From Marinifilum sp. D737 (GTDB lineage: Bacteria; Bacteroidota; Bacteroidia; Bacteroidales; Marinifilaceae): 64,000 bases of DNA. Location of the stretch: assembly GCF_026672275.1 (NCBI RefSeq), contig NZ_JANQCD010000021.1, positions 23,732 to 87,731 on the forward strand. Direction: 5' to 3'. The position numbers were made by a program, and so were the translations under genes. The notes under the pieces are model-generated. The model made no database searches and was not told the origin of the DNA. It saw only the letters and a program-made list of their open reading frames with translations. Shown in pieces: positions 1 through 8,324 of this stretch (positions within the stretch are counted from its first letter, which is position 1; each line of letters starts with the position of its first letter).

Positions 1-149
1 ATATTGGATTGGTAATATTCGAGTTGAATTTTTCCGTACATCTTCTTTAACTCCTCAAAATAAGTTTCAAACGAAACCTCTCCATATATAGATTTTTCGC
101 GTACTCCAAGCAAATTTAGGTTAGGGCCATTTATTATCAAAAAATTCAT
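1..149 (-). CDS. aroQ: 3-dehydroquinate dehydratase, type II (5' part only)
   Basis: The reverse strand from the ATG at 149 encodes 49 residues before the window edge. They begin MNFLIINGPNLNLLGVRE and continue to an IYG tripeptide, which is the diagnostic N-terminus of type II dehydroquinases (GPNLNLLG-x-RE...YG; the Arg and Tyr are active-site residues in this family). The enzyme dehydrates 3-dehydroquinate to 3-dehydroshikimate in the cytosolic shikimate pathway. The rest of the roughly 140-residue protein lies outside the window. It is divergent from xerD with 186 bp between the start codons; that gap shows no clear consensus promoter to me. Confidence 0.88.
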   Translation of the reverse strand, partial: MNFLIINGPNLNLLGVREKSIYGEVSFETYFEELKKMYGKIQLEYYQSN

Positions 150-335
150 CTTATCAAAAATAATTAAGGTTAAACATAAATAGTATATGAAAAATTTGTC
201 AGCTTACGTAATATTTTTTTAAATTGCACACAAGAATTATCATAAACATTTCGTATATTTAAACGACTGAGTAAAACTACAAATTATAAAGCAAATTATT
301 TACAACTATAACTACATACTAAAAACTGGATAAAA

Positions 336-1241
336 ATGAAATGGACAACAACAATTGAAAATTTTAAGACCTACCTCACCTTAGAGAAGTCACTCTCTAA
401 GAACTCGGTAGATGCTTACATTAATGACATTACTAAGTTAACTACTTTCTTTAGAGAAAAGAATATTGAGGTAACTCCTGAAGAAGTAGTACTTCAGCAT
501 TTAAAGGATTTTGTTGCTTGGATTAATGATGCAGGTACTAGCCCTCGCACACAAGCACGTGTAATTTCTGGTATTAAAGCTTTCTTTAAGTATTTATTAT
601 TGGAAGAAATTATCGAAAAAAATCCAACTGCTTTATTAGAAGCTCCAAAAATTGGACGTAAACTTCCTGACACTTTAACTACTGACGAAATTGACGTTTT
701 GGTAAAAGCTGTTGACATGAACAAGTCAGAAGGTCAAAGAAACCGAGCAATTCTTGAAACTTTATATTCTTGTGGATTGAGAGTATCAGAGTTAATCGAT
801 TTAAGAGTTTCTAACCTTCACTTCCGTATGGGATTCATTAAAATTCATGGAAAAGGAAACAAAGAGCGTTTAATTCCAATTGGAAAGAAAGCTAAAAAAG
901 AAATCAAATTGTATCTTAAAAACTATCGCGGTAAATTAAATATCGATAAGGATAGTGAAGACATTTTGTTCTTGAACAGAAGAGGTCGTAAGTTATCACG
1001 TGTAATGATCTTTACTATCATTAAGAACTTATCTAAGAAAGTTGGCTTGAAGAAAAATGTTTCTCCTCACACTTTCCGTCACTCTTTTGCATCTCATCTG
1101 GTAGAAGGTGGTGCTGATTTAAGAGCTGTACAAGAAATGTTAGGTCACGAGTCAATTTTAACAACTGAAATTTACACTCATTTGGATAGAGAGTATTTGA
1201 AAGAAACAATCAAAAATTTCCATCCAAGATCTAAAGACTAA
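336..1241 (+). CDS. xerD: Tyrosine site-specific recombinase XerD
   Basis: This 301-residue protein has the standard length and two-part layout of Xer recombinases: an N-terminal SAM-like core-binding domain (about 1-90) and a C-terminal catalytic domain. The full catalytic set is visible: R149 (GLRVSE), K173 (HGKGNKER), H245 and R248 (HTFRHSFASH), H271 (LGHESI) and nucleophile Y280 (IYTH). XerD acts with XerC at chromosomal dif to resolve dimers during division. An integrase is less likely, because the gene has housekeeping neighbours, no att-like repeats flank it, and its sequence is XerD-like throughout. It is a single gene ended by a strong hairpin terminator at 1297. Confidence 0.9.
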   Translation: MKWTTTIENFKTYLTLEKSLSKNSVDAYINDITKLTTFFREKNIEVTPEEVVLQHLKDFVAWINDAGTSPRTQARVISGIKAFFKYLLLEEIIEKNPTALLEAPKIGRKLPDTLTTDEIDVLVKAVDMNKSEGQRNRAILETLYSCGLRVSELIDLRVSNLHFRMGFIKIHGKGNKERLIPIGKKAKKEIKLYLKNYRGKLNIDKDSEDILFLNRRGRKLSRVMIFTIIKNLSKKVGLKKNVSPHTFRHSFASHLVEGGADLRAVQEMLGHESILTTEIYTHLDREYLKETIKNFHPRSKD

Positions 1242-1296
1242 TTGAATTTTCTTTCCATTTTATAATGGAATTTTGAAATAAATGTCACTTTTTACA

Positions 1297-1327
1297 CCTC
1301 CAAGGCGGTTGCTTTGGAGGTTTTTTT
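1297..1327 (+). terminator. Intrinsic terminator of xerD
   Basis: CCTCCAAGGC and GCTTTGGAGG form a GC-rich stem with a short loop, followed by seven T residues, 55 bp after the xerD stop codon. Confidence 0.9.
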
Positions 1328-1421
1328 ATAACTTTTAGTTAGAATTCTTCCTGCTACTCTATCTCTCAAGCGTACTCTATACTTAATCATAATTTTTAAT
1401 CATTTAGAACTAGTAATATTT

Positions 1422-1437
1422 ACGCAAACGTTTGTAT
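1422..1437. promoter_or_regulatory. LacI/PurR-type operator-like palindrome
   Basis: ACGCAAACGTTTGTAT contains the perfect 10-bp palindrome CAAACGTTTG. It matches the classical LacI/PurR family operator (ACGCAAACGTTTGCGT in E. coli PurR) at 13 of 16 positions. It lies about 217 bp upstream of the pckA start. The family resemblance is seen directly; the regulator and the function are inferred. Confidence 0.4.
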
Positions 1438-1617
1438 TTCAAAGAAAAGATGGGATTATTTTAAACAAAAAAAGAAGGGAAAACTGAAAAAAAGAAGCGT
1501 TTTCAACGTCCCTAGATCAATTTTCCCCACGGTAAAAGTAGTAAAACTTACTGAGAAATAATACATTAAAAATTACAAAAAAATATATACATAGTAGGAT
1601 TTATGCATATATAGTCA

Positions 1618-1635
1618 TACTTTTGGAGCTCCAAA
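1618..1635 (+). promoter_or_regulatory. Possible pckA promoter -7 element overlapped by a palindrome
   Basis: TACTTTTG at 1618-1625 matches the Bacteroidota -7 consensus TAnnTTTG and would start RNA about 22 nt before the pckA ATG. No good -33 TTTG sits at the usual distance, so the promoter call is weak. The perfect 14-bp palindrome TTTGGAGCTCCAAA (1622-1635) overlaps the -7 element and the predicted start site, as an operator would. Confidence 0.4.
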
Positions 1636-1653
1636 CCAAATATTAAATGTCAC

Positions 1654-3312
1654 ATGAACGCTATTGAAGTTAATATGATTACAGAATTACAAGAATCATT
1701 AAAAAAGCATTCTAACATTCAAGAGAATCTTTCAAGAGAATCTCTAATTACTCAAGCAGTAGAAAACAAAGAAGCTGTTTTAACAAAGAACGGCTCACTT
1801 GCAACATGGACACCTCCTCATTCTACAGGTAGAAGTCCTAAGGATACTTATATTGTAAGAAATCCTGAAAGTGAATTAAATATAGACTGGTCATCAGCCA
1901 ATAATATTGCTATGAATCCGCAAACGTTTTCGATGATTTTTGAAGACGCTTTAAAGATGATTGATGAGAAAGAAACAGTTTATACTACAGATAGAGTAAT
2001 TGGTGCCGATTCTAAATATGCATTACCAGTAAAAACCATTACTGATAAAAGTTTAAGTCAGGTTTTTATTGACAACATGTTTAGACCAGTACCTAATGAT
2101 CTTCACAAATCGATTTTTGTAAATGATGAATTTCATTTGATCGCTTTACCAAACAACAAGTTGAATAAAGAGCGCTACAAAGGCTTGGTAAGAGAACTTC
2201 CTAATGGGGAAACATCTGACATTTGCGTTGTTGTTGATTTCGATCAAAAAATCGGTATCGTTATTGGTTCTTCGTACATGGGTGCGATGAAGAAATTGAT
2301 GTTTACAGTAATGAACTACTATTTACCATTTAAAGGTGTTCTTCCTTTACACTGTTCGGCAAACGAAGGTAAAAATGGGGATTCAGCACTTCTATTAGGA
2401 CTTTCTGGTACTGGTAAAACAACTTTATCGGCAGATCCTAACAGAGCACTTTTAGGTGATGATGAGCATGGATGGAGTGACGATGGTATTTTCAACTTTG
2501 AAAATGGTTGTTACGCTAAAATGATCGACATCAAGCCTGAAAACGAACCTGAAATTTACGAAGCTGTAATGCACGAAGATGATTATACCAAACATGGTGC
2601 AATTATTGAAAATGCAATGATTTATCCTAATGGTGAATTAGATTTCTTTGACGATAGATTTACGCCTAACTCAAGAGCGAGCTATCCACTTAATTTCTTA
2701 AAGAACATCAAAGAAAGTTCAACATCTGGAAATCCAAACACCATTTTATTCCTTACTGCTGATGCATATGGCGTATTGCCTCCAATCTCAAAACTAACCA
2801 AAGAACAAGCAATGCTTTGGTTCCTAATGGGATACACCTCTAAATTAGCTGGAACCGAAACCGGAGTAACAGAGCCACAGGCAACTTTCTCACGTTTCTT
2901 TGGACAACCATTTATGCCTTGTAATCCAAACATCTATGCTGAAATGTTAGGTGAAAAAATGGAGAAACACAATACCAATGTTTTCTTGATTAACACTGGT
3001 TGGAGCGGTGGTTCATACGGAACTGGTTCTCGTATCAAGTTAAAGTATACAAGAGCAATGGTAGATGCAGCTTTAAATGGAAAATTAAATGATGTAGAAT
3101 ATACTGAAGACAAGTTGTTCCATGTAAATATTCCTGCTGTTTGTGAAAATGTTCCAACTGAAATCTTAAATCCTATTAATACTTGGGAAAACAAAGAAGA
3201 TTACAATAAAACGGCAGAAAAGCTTGCAAAAAAATTCTCCGTTGATTTTGACAAATCATATGGTAATCAAAACATTCCACAGGATATCCTTTCACAATGT
3301 CCAGGAAAATAA
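1654..3312 (+). CDS. pckA: Phosphoenolpyruvate carboxykinase (ATP)
   Basis: This 552-residue protein interconverts oxaloacetate plus ATP with PEP, CO2 and ADP in the cytosol. In anaerobic Bacteroidota it often runs toward oxaloacetate, on the route to succinate or propionate. The kinase-1a P-loop GLSGTGKTTLS (about 249-259), the HCSANEG segment just before it, the following LLGDDEHGW metal-site motif and the FSRFFGQPFMP segment identify the ATP-dependent family (usual length 520-550). The first ATG adds a few residues; an in-frame ATG seven codons later (MITELQESL) is an equally good start. The gene stands alone between two terminators. A second, PPi-type PEP carboxykinase candidate lies at 60164. 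Confidence 0.95.
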   Translation: MNAIEVNMITELQESLKKHSNIQENLSRESLITQAVENKEAVLTKNGSLATWTPPHSTGRSPKDTYIVRNPESELNIDWSSANNIAMNPQTFSMIFEDALKMIDEKETVYTTDRVIGADSKYALPVKTITDKSLSQVFIDNMFRPVPNDLHKSIFVNDEFHLIALPNNKLNKERYKGLVRELPNGETSDICVVVDFDQKIGIVIGSSYMGAMKKLMFTVMNYYLPFKGVLPLHCSANEGKNGDSALLLGLSGTGKTTLSADPNRALLGDDEHGWSDDGIFNFENGCYAKMIDIKPENEPEIYEAVMHEDDYTKHGAIIENAMIYPNGELDFFDDRFTPNSRASYPLNFLKNIKESSTSGNPNTILFLTADAYGVLPPISKLTKEQAMLWFLMGYTSKLAGTETGVTEPQATFSRFFGQPFMPCNPNIYAEMLGEKMEKHNTNVFLINTGWSGGSYGTGSRIKLKYTRAMVDAALNGKLNDVEYTEDKLFHVNIPAVCENVPTEILNPINTWENKEDYNKTAEKLAKKFSVDFDKSYGNQNIPQDILSQCPGK

Positions 3313-3350
3313 TTAACTCTACTTGTTATTTTATTTCTTATATAAAAAAA

Positions 3351-3376
3351 AAGAGTCTCAATCGAGACTCTTTTCT
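3351..3376. terminator. Bidirectional terminator between pckA and the NRDE gene
   Basis: AAGAGTCTC (3351-3359) and GAGACTCTT (3364-3372) form a perfect 9-bp stem with an A-run before and T-rich DNA after, so it works on both strands. The last codons of the leftward gene lie inside the stem. Confidence 0.85.
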
Positions 3377-4083
3377 TTTGTCAAATATCTTTCTGTCACT
3401 TCTTCCGAACGAAGATCTTCATATCTCATTCTCACTCCTAATCTATCATGTACAATTTGAGTAATACTAGTGGTTTTTACCACCTCTTTTCTGTTCATTA
3501 TCAACCCATTATGCAAATCATCACAACCGGCATTTTTATGAAAATTAAGAACATTTGAGCATGATAATTCATCCATAATTTTCCAATCTGCAAACCATGC
3601 TTTTCTCATTTCTCTTGCAGTTTCATCATACAAAGTGGATGATGACCAAATCTCAGCTCTTTTCGGATCAAGTTGCTTATAATGAACAGAACTACCATCC
3701 CATCTAATTTCCTCTAACGAAACTTTGTTTTCATATCTTACAACAATCATTGTAAATGGTTCAATATCCATGAAATCAAAATTCAATATAAAATCGAGTG
3801 AATTTTTAAACCGTTCATATTCCAATACAACAAGTCCCCTACTCTTTTTATAGGGTGGTTCATGCTTATGCTTTATAAAAGCTCCATTTAATAAACAAAC
3901 ACTGAAATATTTATTACACAACATCCAGGTTCCATTTCCTTCGGGATCTTTAGGGTATAAGCTTTCAATATTATTAGCAATATAATTACCTGGTGGCAAG
4001 GCTACTCTATTTGGATCTTCATCTCTATTAGTCGTGAAAATGAAATTCGTTCCCCCTACTGGTATGTATGTTAATGTGCACAT
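3358..4083 (-). CDS. NRDE (TANGO2-like) family protein
   Basis: The 241-residue protein starts MCTLTYIP and carries the family signature TTNRDEDPNR near residue 20. NRDE proteins begin with Met-Cys, as here, so Cys2 could become an N-terminal nucleophile after Met removal, as in Ntn hydrolases; that is family-based inference. TANGO2 homologues have been linked to haem handling and membrane organisation, but the bacterial role is unsettled. The start codon overlaps the end of the upstream DinB-like gene by 13 bp, so the two are probably translationally coupled. The 3' end is embedded in the terminator it shares with pckA. Confidence 0.75.
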   Translation of the reverse strand: MCTLTYIPVGGTNFIFTTNRDEDPNRVALPPGNYIANNIESLYPKDPEGNGTWMLCNKYFSVCLLNGAFIKHKHEPPYKKSRGLVVLEYERFKNSLDFILNFDFMDIEPFTMIVVRYENKVSLEEIRWDGSSVHYKQLDPKRAEIWSSSTLYDETAREMRKAWFADWKIMDELSCSNVLNFHKNAGCDDLHNGLIMNRKEVVKTTSITQIVHDRLGVRMRYEDLRSEEVTERYLTKEKSLD

Positions 4084-4592
4084 AAATCGTCTCTATACCT
4101 AATTGTCGAGTAAGCTATCCCAAAATTCTTATGCAATTTAAGATCTGGAAACTCTTTTTCGATAGCAATACGAATAATTGCCATATGATGAATTGCATGC
4201 TCAATATTGTATACCAATTCTCGTTCTATACTGGAAGGAATGGAAATGTTATTTTTACCTTCACTATCGTAACTAACAACCAGCATTAATTCCTTAGCTG
4301 GCTCTTCACTTTCCACCCAATTAAGAGCTTTTCTTAATCTTTGCAAGGTCAACTCCAGGCTTGTTTCTGTTTTGCTGCAATGCACTCTATTATCATAGCT
4401 TATTGGTTTATTCTCATTGTAAGCTTCAATTAAAATATCATAAAATTCAATAATATGCCGCATATGTTTACCTATCGTATTTTGAGACAAGAGGCTTAAT
4501 CTCATACAATATTGCGCAGGAGTTATATTTTCACACAAATGAATTAATTGGTTTAAAATTTCTCTATTCGCTAATAATATTTGATTCTGCAT
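4071..4592 (-). CDS. DinB-superfamily metal-binding protein
   Basis: This 173-residue, mostly helical protein has the spaced histidines of the DinB/YfiT four-helix bundle: GKHMRHIIEF near residue 45 and EHAIHHMAIIRIA near 133. In this superfamily three His residues hold a divalent metal, and some members transfer low-molecular-weight thiols. Nothing in the sequence fixes a substrate. It is the first gene of a two-gene leftward operon with the NRDE protein, overlapping it by 13 bp. About 270 bp of AT-rich DNA separates it from the divergent ATP-grasp gene; I see nothing definite there. Confidence 0.65.
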   Translation of the reverse strand: MQNQILLANREILNQLIHLCENITPAQYCMRLSLLSQNTIGKHMRHIIEFYDILIEAYNENKPISYDNRVHCSKTETSLELTLQRLRKALNWVESEEPAKELMLVVSYDSEGKNNISIPSSIERELVYNIEHAIHHMAIIRIAIEKEFPDLKLHKNFGIAYSTIRYRDDLCAH

Positions 4593-4864
4593 AGGTATGA
4601 TTCAAATGGTTATAAGTACAAGATATCAAATTATCAAAATATTTCATAGTTCTTTGAAATTTTAACAAATACTTACATGATTTCGTTCCAATCAACTTTT
4701 AATAAAAACCTGGGTTCAATTATAAATATGGTCACCGTTTGAATAGATTTTGAGCAGAAATTCTCAAATAAATCTGACTTTCTGTGGTATATATTTTTAA
4801 TCGAACTCAAGTTAAAAGATAAATTACTACCTTAAAAGATCATTTTAATCATTATAAAAAAACT

Positions 4865-5905
4865 ATGAGTAGAAAAATAAAAATCCCATTCATAATTTAT
4901 AAGTGGTTTCATTTCGAGTTTTGGCCATTCTGGTTTTTCTATATCCCAATGTTTTTTTACGGATTTTACCTTGCTATTAAAGCTAATGCATTTGCTTATT
5001 TTACACCTGCCAATCCTGCAATGAAATTTGGAGGTGCATTTGGAATGGATAAAATGAAAATTCTTAGTCAGCTTGACAGGAAGTATATACCTCAAGGATT
5101 TGTAGCAAACTCCTCCCTACCAATATCTGAAATAAAGGGATTAATGAATGAACACGAAATAGATTTTCCAATAGTGTGCAAACCTAATGTTGGAGAAAGA
5201 GGTGTTGGGGTCGAAAAAATTGATTCCGAATCTGACCTTCTTCCTTTTTTAAAAAACAAACATGAAGACATCCTTTTTCAGGAATTTATCGATTATCCCA
5301 TTGAATTAGGCGTATTCTATCATCGTTTCCCAATTTCAAAAAAAGATGGAATTACTTCCATTGTAAGAAAAGAATTTCTAACAATCACAGGTAATGGAAA
5401 ATTAAAATTTTCGGAATTGGTAAAGGCAAATATCAGGGCTACGAGCAGAATATCCTATCTAAAAAACAAATACAATTCGAAATGGAATCAAATTGTTCCA
5501 GCTGGCATTAGTTACAAGTTAGAACCCATTGGAAATCATAATCGAGGAACCAAATTTCTGGATGGAAGCAAGCTAATTAACGATCAACTAATTTCTGTTT
5601 TTAGGAAGATTTCAGAACCGCTAGATGGATATTACTATGGTCGATTTGATATGAAGGTAAACAGCATTGAAGACTTGTACAAAGGAAGAAATATCAAAAT
5701 TATAGAATTAAATGGTACCAATTCTGAACCAGCACATATCTATGATCCTGACTTTCCTTTACTAAAAGCATATAAAGTGATAATACAACACATGAGATTG
5801 GTATATGAAATCAGCATGGAAAACAGGAAACTTGGTTACGAACCTGATTCTTTTAAAGAAATTATGAGTGCTTTATACAAGCGAACTTTTACCCAAAAAG
5901 CATAA
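4865..5905 (+). CDS. ATP-grasp domain protein with N-terminal membrane segment
   Basis: The 346-residue protein opens with an aromatic hydrophobic stretch (about 13-40) that probably anchors it or lies on the membrane. An ATP-grasp fold follows: FPIVCKPNVGERGVGV (about 100-115, the glycine-rich lysine loop), ILFQEFIDYP (the hinge strand), and the metal-binding end YYYGRFDMKVNS ... IKIIELNGTNSEP. ATP-grasp enzymes join a carboxylate to an amine or similar nucleophile through an acyl phosphate. Closest in feel is the D-Ala-D-Ala ligase group, but the substrate cannot be told. It is a single gene ended by a strong bidirectional terminator. Confidence 0.7.
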   Translation: MSRKIKIPFIIYKWFHFEFWPFWFFYIPMFFYGFYLAIKANAFAYFTPANPAMKFGGAFGMDKMKILSQLDRKYIPQGFVANSSLPISEIKGLMNEHEIDFPIVCKPNVGERGVGVEKIDSESDLLPFLKNKHEDILFQEFIDYPIELGVFYHRFPISKKDGITSIVRKEFLTITGNGKLKFSELVKANIRATSRISYLKNKYNSKWNQIVPAGISYKLEPIGNHNRGTKFLDGSKLINDQLISVFRKISEPLDGYYYGRFDMKVNSIEDLYKGRNIKIIELNGTNSEPAHIYDPDFPLLKAYKVIIQHMRLVYEISMENRKLGYEPDSFKEIMSALYKRTFTQKA

Positions 5906-5943
5906 AAAAAGAGAGGATTTATCAGTAAAATCCTCTCTTTTTT
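5906..5943. terminator. Bidirectional terminator
   Basis: AAAAAGAGAGGATTT pairs with AAATCCTCTCTTTTT across a seven-base loop. A- and T-runs on both sides serve the convergent ATP-grasp and FadL-like genes. Confidence 0.9.
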
Positions 5944-5957
5944 AGAATAAAGTTCTG

Positions 5958-7343
5958 TTAAAATGTGAATGCTATATCAATTTCCAACTGATTCATATCC
6001 AAATTAATGGTTTGATTATGACCGGTAGGCATACCTGTATTTGTATCAAACTCATAATCCATTGGATTATATCCTTTAACTGATGCTGGTAATGCATAAC
6101 AGAAGGCTACATGTATTGCTTTTCCAGAATCTCCAATATTCTTACTAAATCCAAATGTAACATGATCTTCAATCACACCAGGAGCAAGAATATTAAACAA
6201 TACTTCTGAGCTTTGAATTGGTTGTTCGGTATGAGAATATCCTGCACGCAATGTCCAGTCTTTAATACCTGAATATTCCATACCAAATTTCAATATGTTG
6301 ATATCTTCCCAACCAAAACCAGCTCCATTGTCCGCTCCAAGTGGTACATGATTTGGATTTGGAGTATAATCTGATGGATTATTTGGATTTCCACCTGGAT
6401 TTAAAAATGCAGGTGGCAATGCCATTGGATCCATTGGATTTGAAACAGAAGCAACATCAGTATAATTAATTCTCTTGAAATCTGCCATCACAGCCCAGTC
6501 TTCATTAATTTCATAAGCCAAACCAATGGTCCAAGTTGAAGGAATATTAAAGTCACCTTGCTCAGCAAACAATCCAGCATAATCATCAAATTCACTCATA
6601 TATAACATGGTCTGATAACTAGCTCCAAGAGTTAGACCTTTGGCCAATTTACCCATGTAACCAAGTTTGAATCCAAAACCAGTAGCATTATCCATACCAT
6701 TATCAGTTAACTTATCAGGAGCACTTGAAAATGGTGCAAAAGCTCCCAAGCCTTTAGCTTCAAACATCTGGTATGCTATTAAACCTGTTATACCAAAGCT
6801 ATGGTTTTTAGCAATATTTCTAGAATAAGATACTCCAAGAAACATCTGCATTAGATTTACTCCAGTAGACCCAGTACTACCAAAAGTTCCCATCTTACTT
6901 CCATCCGGTAATGTTGTAGGCGGATAATCCGTGTTCATTCCACCATTTCCAAACAAAGCAATAGAGAAACTACTTTTATCATTTAACATCCAGTTTGCAC
7001 CAATTGAAGGAATAACAAACATCTTGCTATCACTTTTAACAGTCCCTGGAAGTAAACCAAAAGTACCAGGCATCATAGAAGGGTTACCTGTAACAGTATA
7101 TTCTCTATTCGGATTAAACAATCCAACACTAATAGAATATTGCTTTCCTAAAGAAACCAAACCTGCTGGGTTTCCATTGATTAAAGAATTTTTATACCAT
7201 GCGATACCAACACCACCCATACCTTTACTTTGAGTACCGTACCCACAACTAAAGTATCCATCGGTTGCCATTGCCGGATTTGTTACAAACATTCCAGAAA
7301 GCACCACCACCGCTGCAATAATAATTTTAATAGTTTGTTTCAT
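5958..7343 (-). CDS. OmpP1/FadL/TodX family outer-membrane transport protein
   Basis: This 461-residue protein has a Sec signal peptide (about 1-26, ending PAMA-TDG). It then shows the FadL hallmark N-terminus: a mature end rich in Gly and aromatic residues, with SKGMGGVGIAWYKNSLINGNPAGL matching the family's conserved GMGGA...A..NPAG hatch region. The C-terminus alternates hydrophobic residues and ends in Phe (DIAFTF), as expected for a Bam-assembled beta-barrel. FadL-type barrels admit hydrophobic compounds such as fatty acids or aromatics. The protein is a single transcription unit downstream of the sulfur operon but separated from it by a terminator and about 330 bp. Confidence 0.85.
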   Translation of the reverse strand: MKQTIKIIIAAVVVLSGMFVTNPAMATDGYFSCGYGTQSKGMGGVGIAWYKNSLINGNPAGLVSLGKQYSISVGLFNPNREYTVTGNPSMMPGTFGLLPGTVKSDSKMFVIPSIGANWMLNDKSSFSIALFGNGGMNTDYPPTTLPDGSKMGTFGSTGSTGVNLMQMFLGVSYSRNIAKNHSFGITGLIAYQMFEAKGLGAFAPFSSAPDKLTDNGMDNATGFGFKLGYMGKLAKGLTLGASYQTMLYMSEFDDYAGLFAEQGDFNIPSTWTIGLAYEINEDWAVMADFKRINYTDVASVSNPMDPMALPPAFLNPGGNPNNPSDYTPNPNHVPLGADNGAGFGWEDINILKFGMEYSGIKDWTLRAGYSHTEQPIQSSEVLFNILAPGVIEDHVTFGFSKNIGDSGKAIHVAFCYALPASVKGYNPMDYEFDTNTGMPTGHNQTINLDMNQLEIDIAFTF

Positions 7344-7622
7344 ATTCTTAATGAATTAGTTTTAATTAATTAGGATTTGAACACAAAATAGAAAGTCTAA
7401 TCACATCCATATATGTTGTATATCATATATCTATATATTAATCCTATAACATTTTTAACTATCTATATTTCAATACTTTATTTTTTTGATTTTTCACACA
7501 ATCGGCTAATTTTTATTCAATGTAAATAAACAGAGTATCAATCACTTGCATAATTGAAAATTCAAGAAGATATATATCATTGATGTTTCCGATTTTTATC
7601 TATCTAATTCACAACAGGTATC
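7344..7622. other. Intergenic region upstream of the FadL-like gene
   Basis: About 280 bp of very AT-rich DNA with runs such as ATATATCTATATATTA near 7425-7440 and no convincing ORF. It must hold the leftward promoter of the FadL-like gene. TATTTTG (minus strand, near 7387) is only a partial match to the -7 consensus, so I do not assign one. Confidence 0.4.
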
Positions 7623-7662
7623 AAAAAAAGCCTTTTCGAAATTTATTGAAAAGGCTTTTTTT
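7623..7662 (-). terminator. Terminator of the sulfur-respiration operon
   Basis: AAAAGCCTTTTC (7626-7637) pairs with GAAAAGGCTTTT (7648-7659). A/T runs flank both sides. It lies 15 bp beyond the rhodanese stop codon on the minus strand. Confidence 0.88.
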
Positions 7663-7677
7663 ATATTAATTGTTATA

Positions 7678-8298
7678 CTAACAACCTCCTGCAGCACGTT
7701 TTTTCTTTTTGCGCTTTTTAATAGTAGGCTTTGGTTTTTTCACAGTATTGGTATTCGTTACCACAGCATTTCCACCTCCCAAGGCAGCACTTGCACCTTT
7801 TCTAAAATCATATTTTGCAATTTCATCATCTGCCATAACAGATTTTGGTGCCTGAGGATTTAAAATGGTTTCTGCCCAATAGTTTAATCCGCCTTGCAAT
7901 ACAAAATTGTTTTCGTATCCCAATTGTCTGGTCAACATCCAGGCTTCGTTAGCCTTTAGGTTCCCATTCGAATAAAAAACATTCATCTTCACACCTTGAT
8001 CGATATACTCTTCATATTCATCAGATAGAATCTGGGTTAAAGGAATATTGATTGCTCCTGGCAAGCTATATTTTTCAAACTCTGCCTGGCTACGAACATC
8101 GATAAGCTGAAGACTAGGGTCTTTTAGAACCAACATGTCTGCTATCTCATCAGTACTAACGAATTGTGTTCCATCCTTGACTTCATCAAGCAATTCTTCT
8201 GCCGTTAGTTTAAAAGGTTTCGTTGTATTTTCGGGTATCGCTGCAATAATTATCCCTAAAGGAATAAATACCGAAGCTAATATTAATCTCATTTTCAT
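7678..8298 (-). CDS. Rhodanese-like protein lacking the active-site Cys, with a C-terminal GGC tail
   Basis: The 206-residue protein has an N-terminal signal or anchor (about 1-21), so it is likely exported or tethered outside the inner membrane. One rhodanese domain follows: LIDVRSQAEF (65-74), LPGAINIPL and the loop after FYS. In rhodaneses this loop reads C-x4-R/K and the Cys carries the persulfide. Here it is S110-NGNL-K, so the nucleophile is missing. The only cysteine in the protein is C206, the last residue, after a Lys-rich linker (about 187-201) and Ala-Ala-Gly-Gly. It is the last gene of the operon, after the two YeeE/YedE halves. A sulfur carrier or delivery role with the mobile tail as sulfur site is inference. 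Confidence 0.75.
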   Translation of the reverse strand: MKMRLILASVFIPLGIIIAAIPENTTKPFKLTAEELLDEVKDGTQFVSTDEIADMLVLKDPSLQLIDVRSQAEFEKYSLPGAINIPLTQILSDEYEEYIDQGVKMNVFYSNGNLKANEAWMLTRQLGYENNFVLQGGLNYWAETILNPQAPKSVMADDEIAKYDFRKGASAALGGGNAVVTNTNTVKKPKPTIKKRKKKKRAAGGC

Positions 8299-8324
8299 GA
8301 TCGTGATTTTTTGGTAATTAATAA

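Larger units (their letters stand above)
1328..1653. other. Long pckA upstream region (326 bp, no gene)
   Basis: No ORF of note lies between the xerD terminator and pckA. The stretch is AT-rich and purine-rich (1441-1500) and holds two palindromes, annotated separately at 1422-1437 and 1622-1635. A GAAAAC (1479-1484) can pair with GTTTTC (1499-1504), a possible weak RNA hairpin if transcription starts upstream. The region is long for this genome and probably carries the control of pckA. Confidence 0.5.

Noticed and set aside
336..1241. Integrase of a mobile element
   Set aside because: XerD-like sequence with aroQ and pckA as neighbours, no att repeats and no element cargo.
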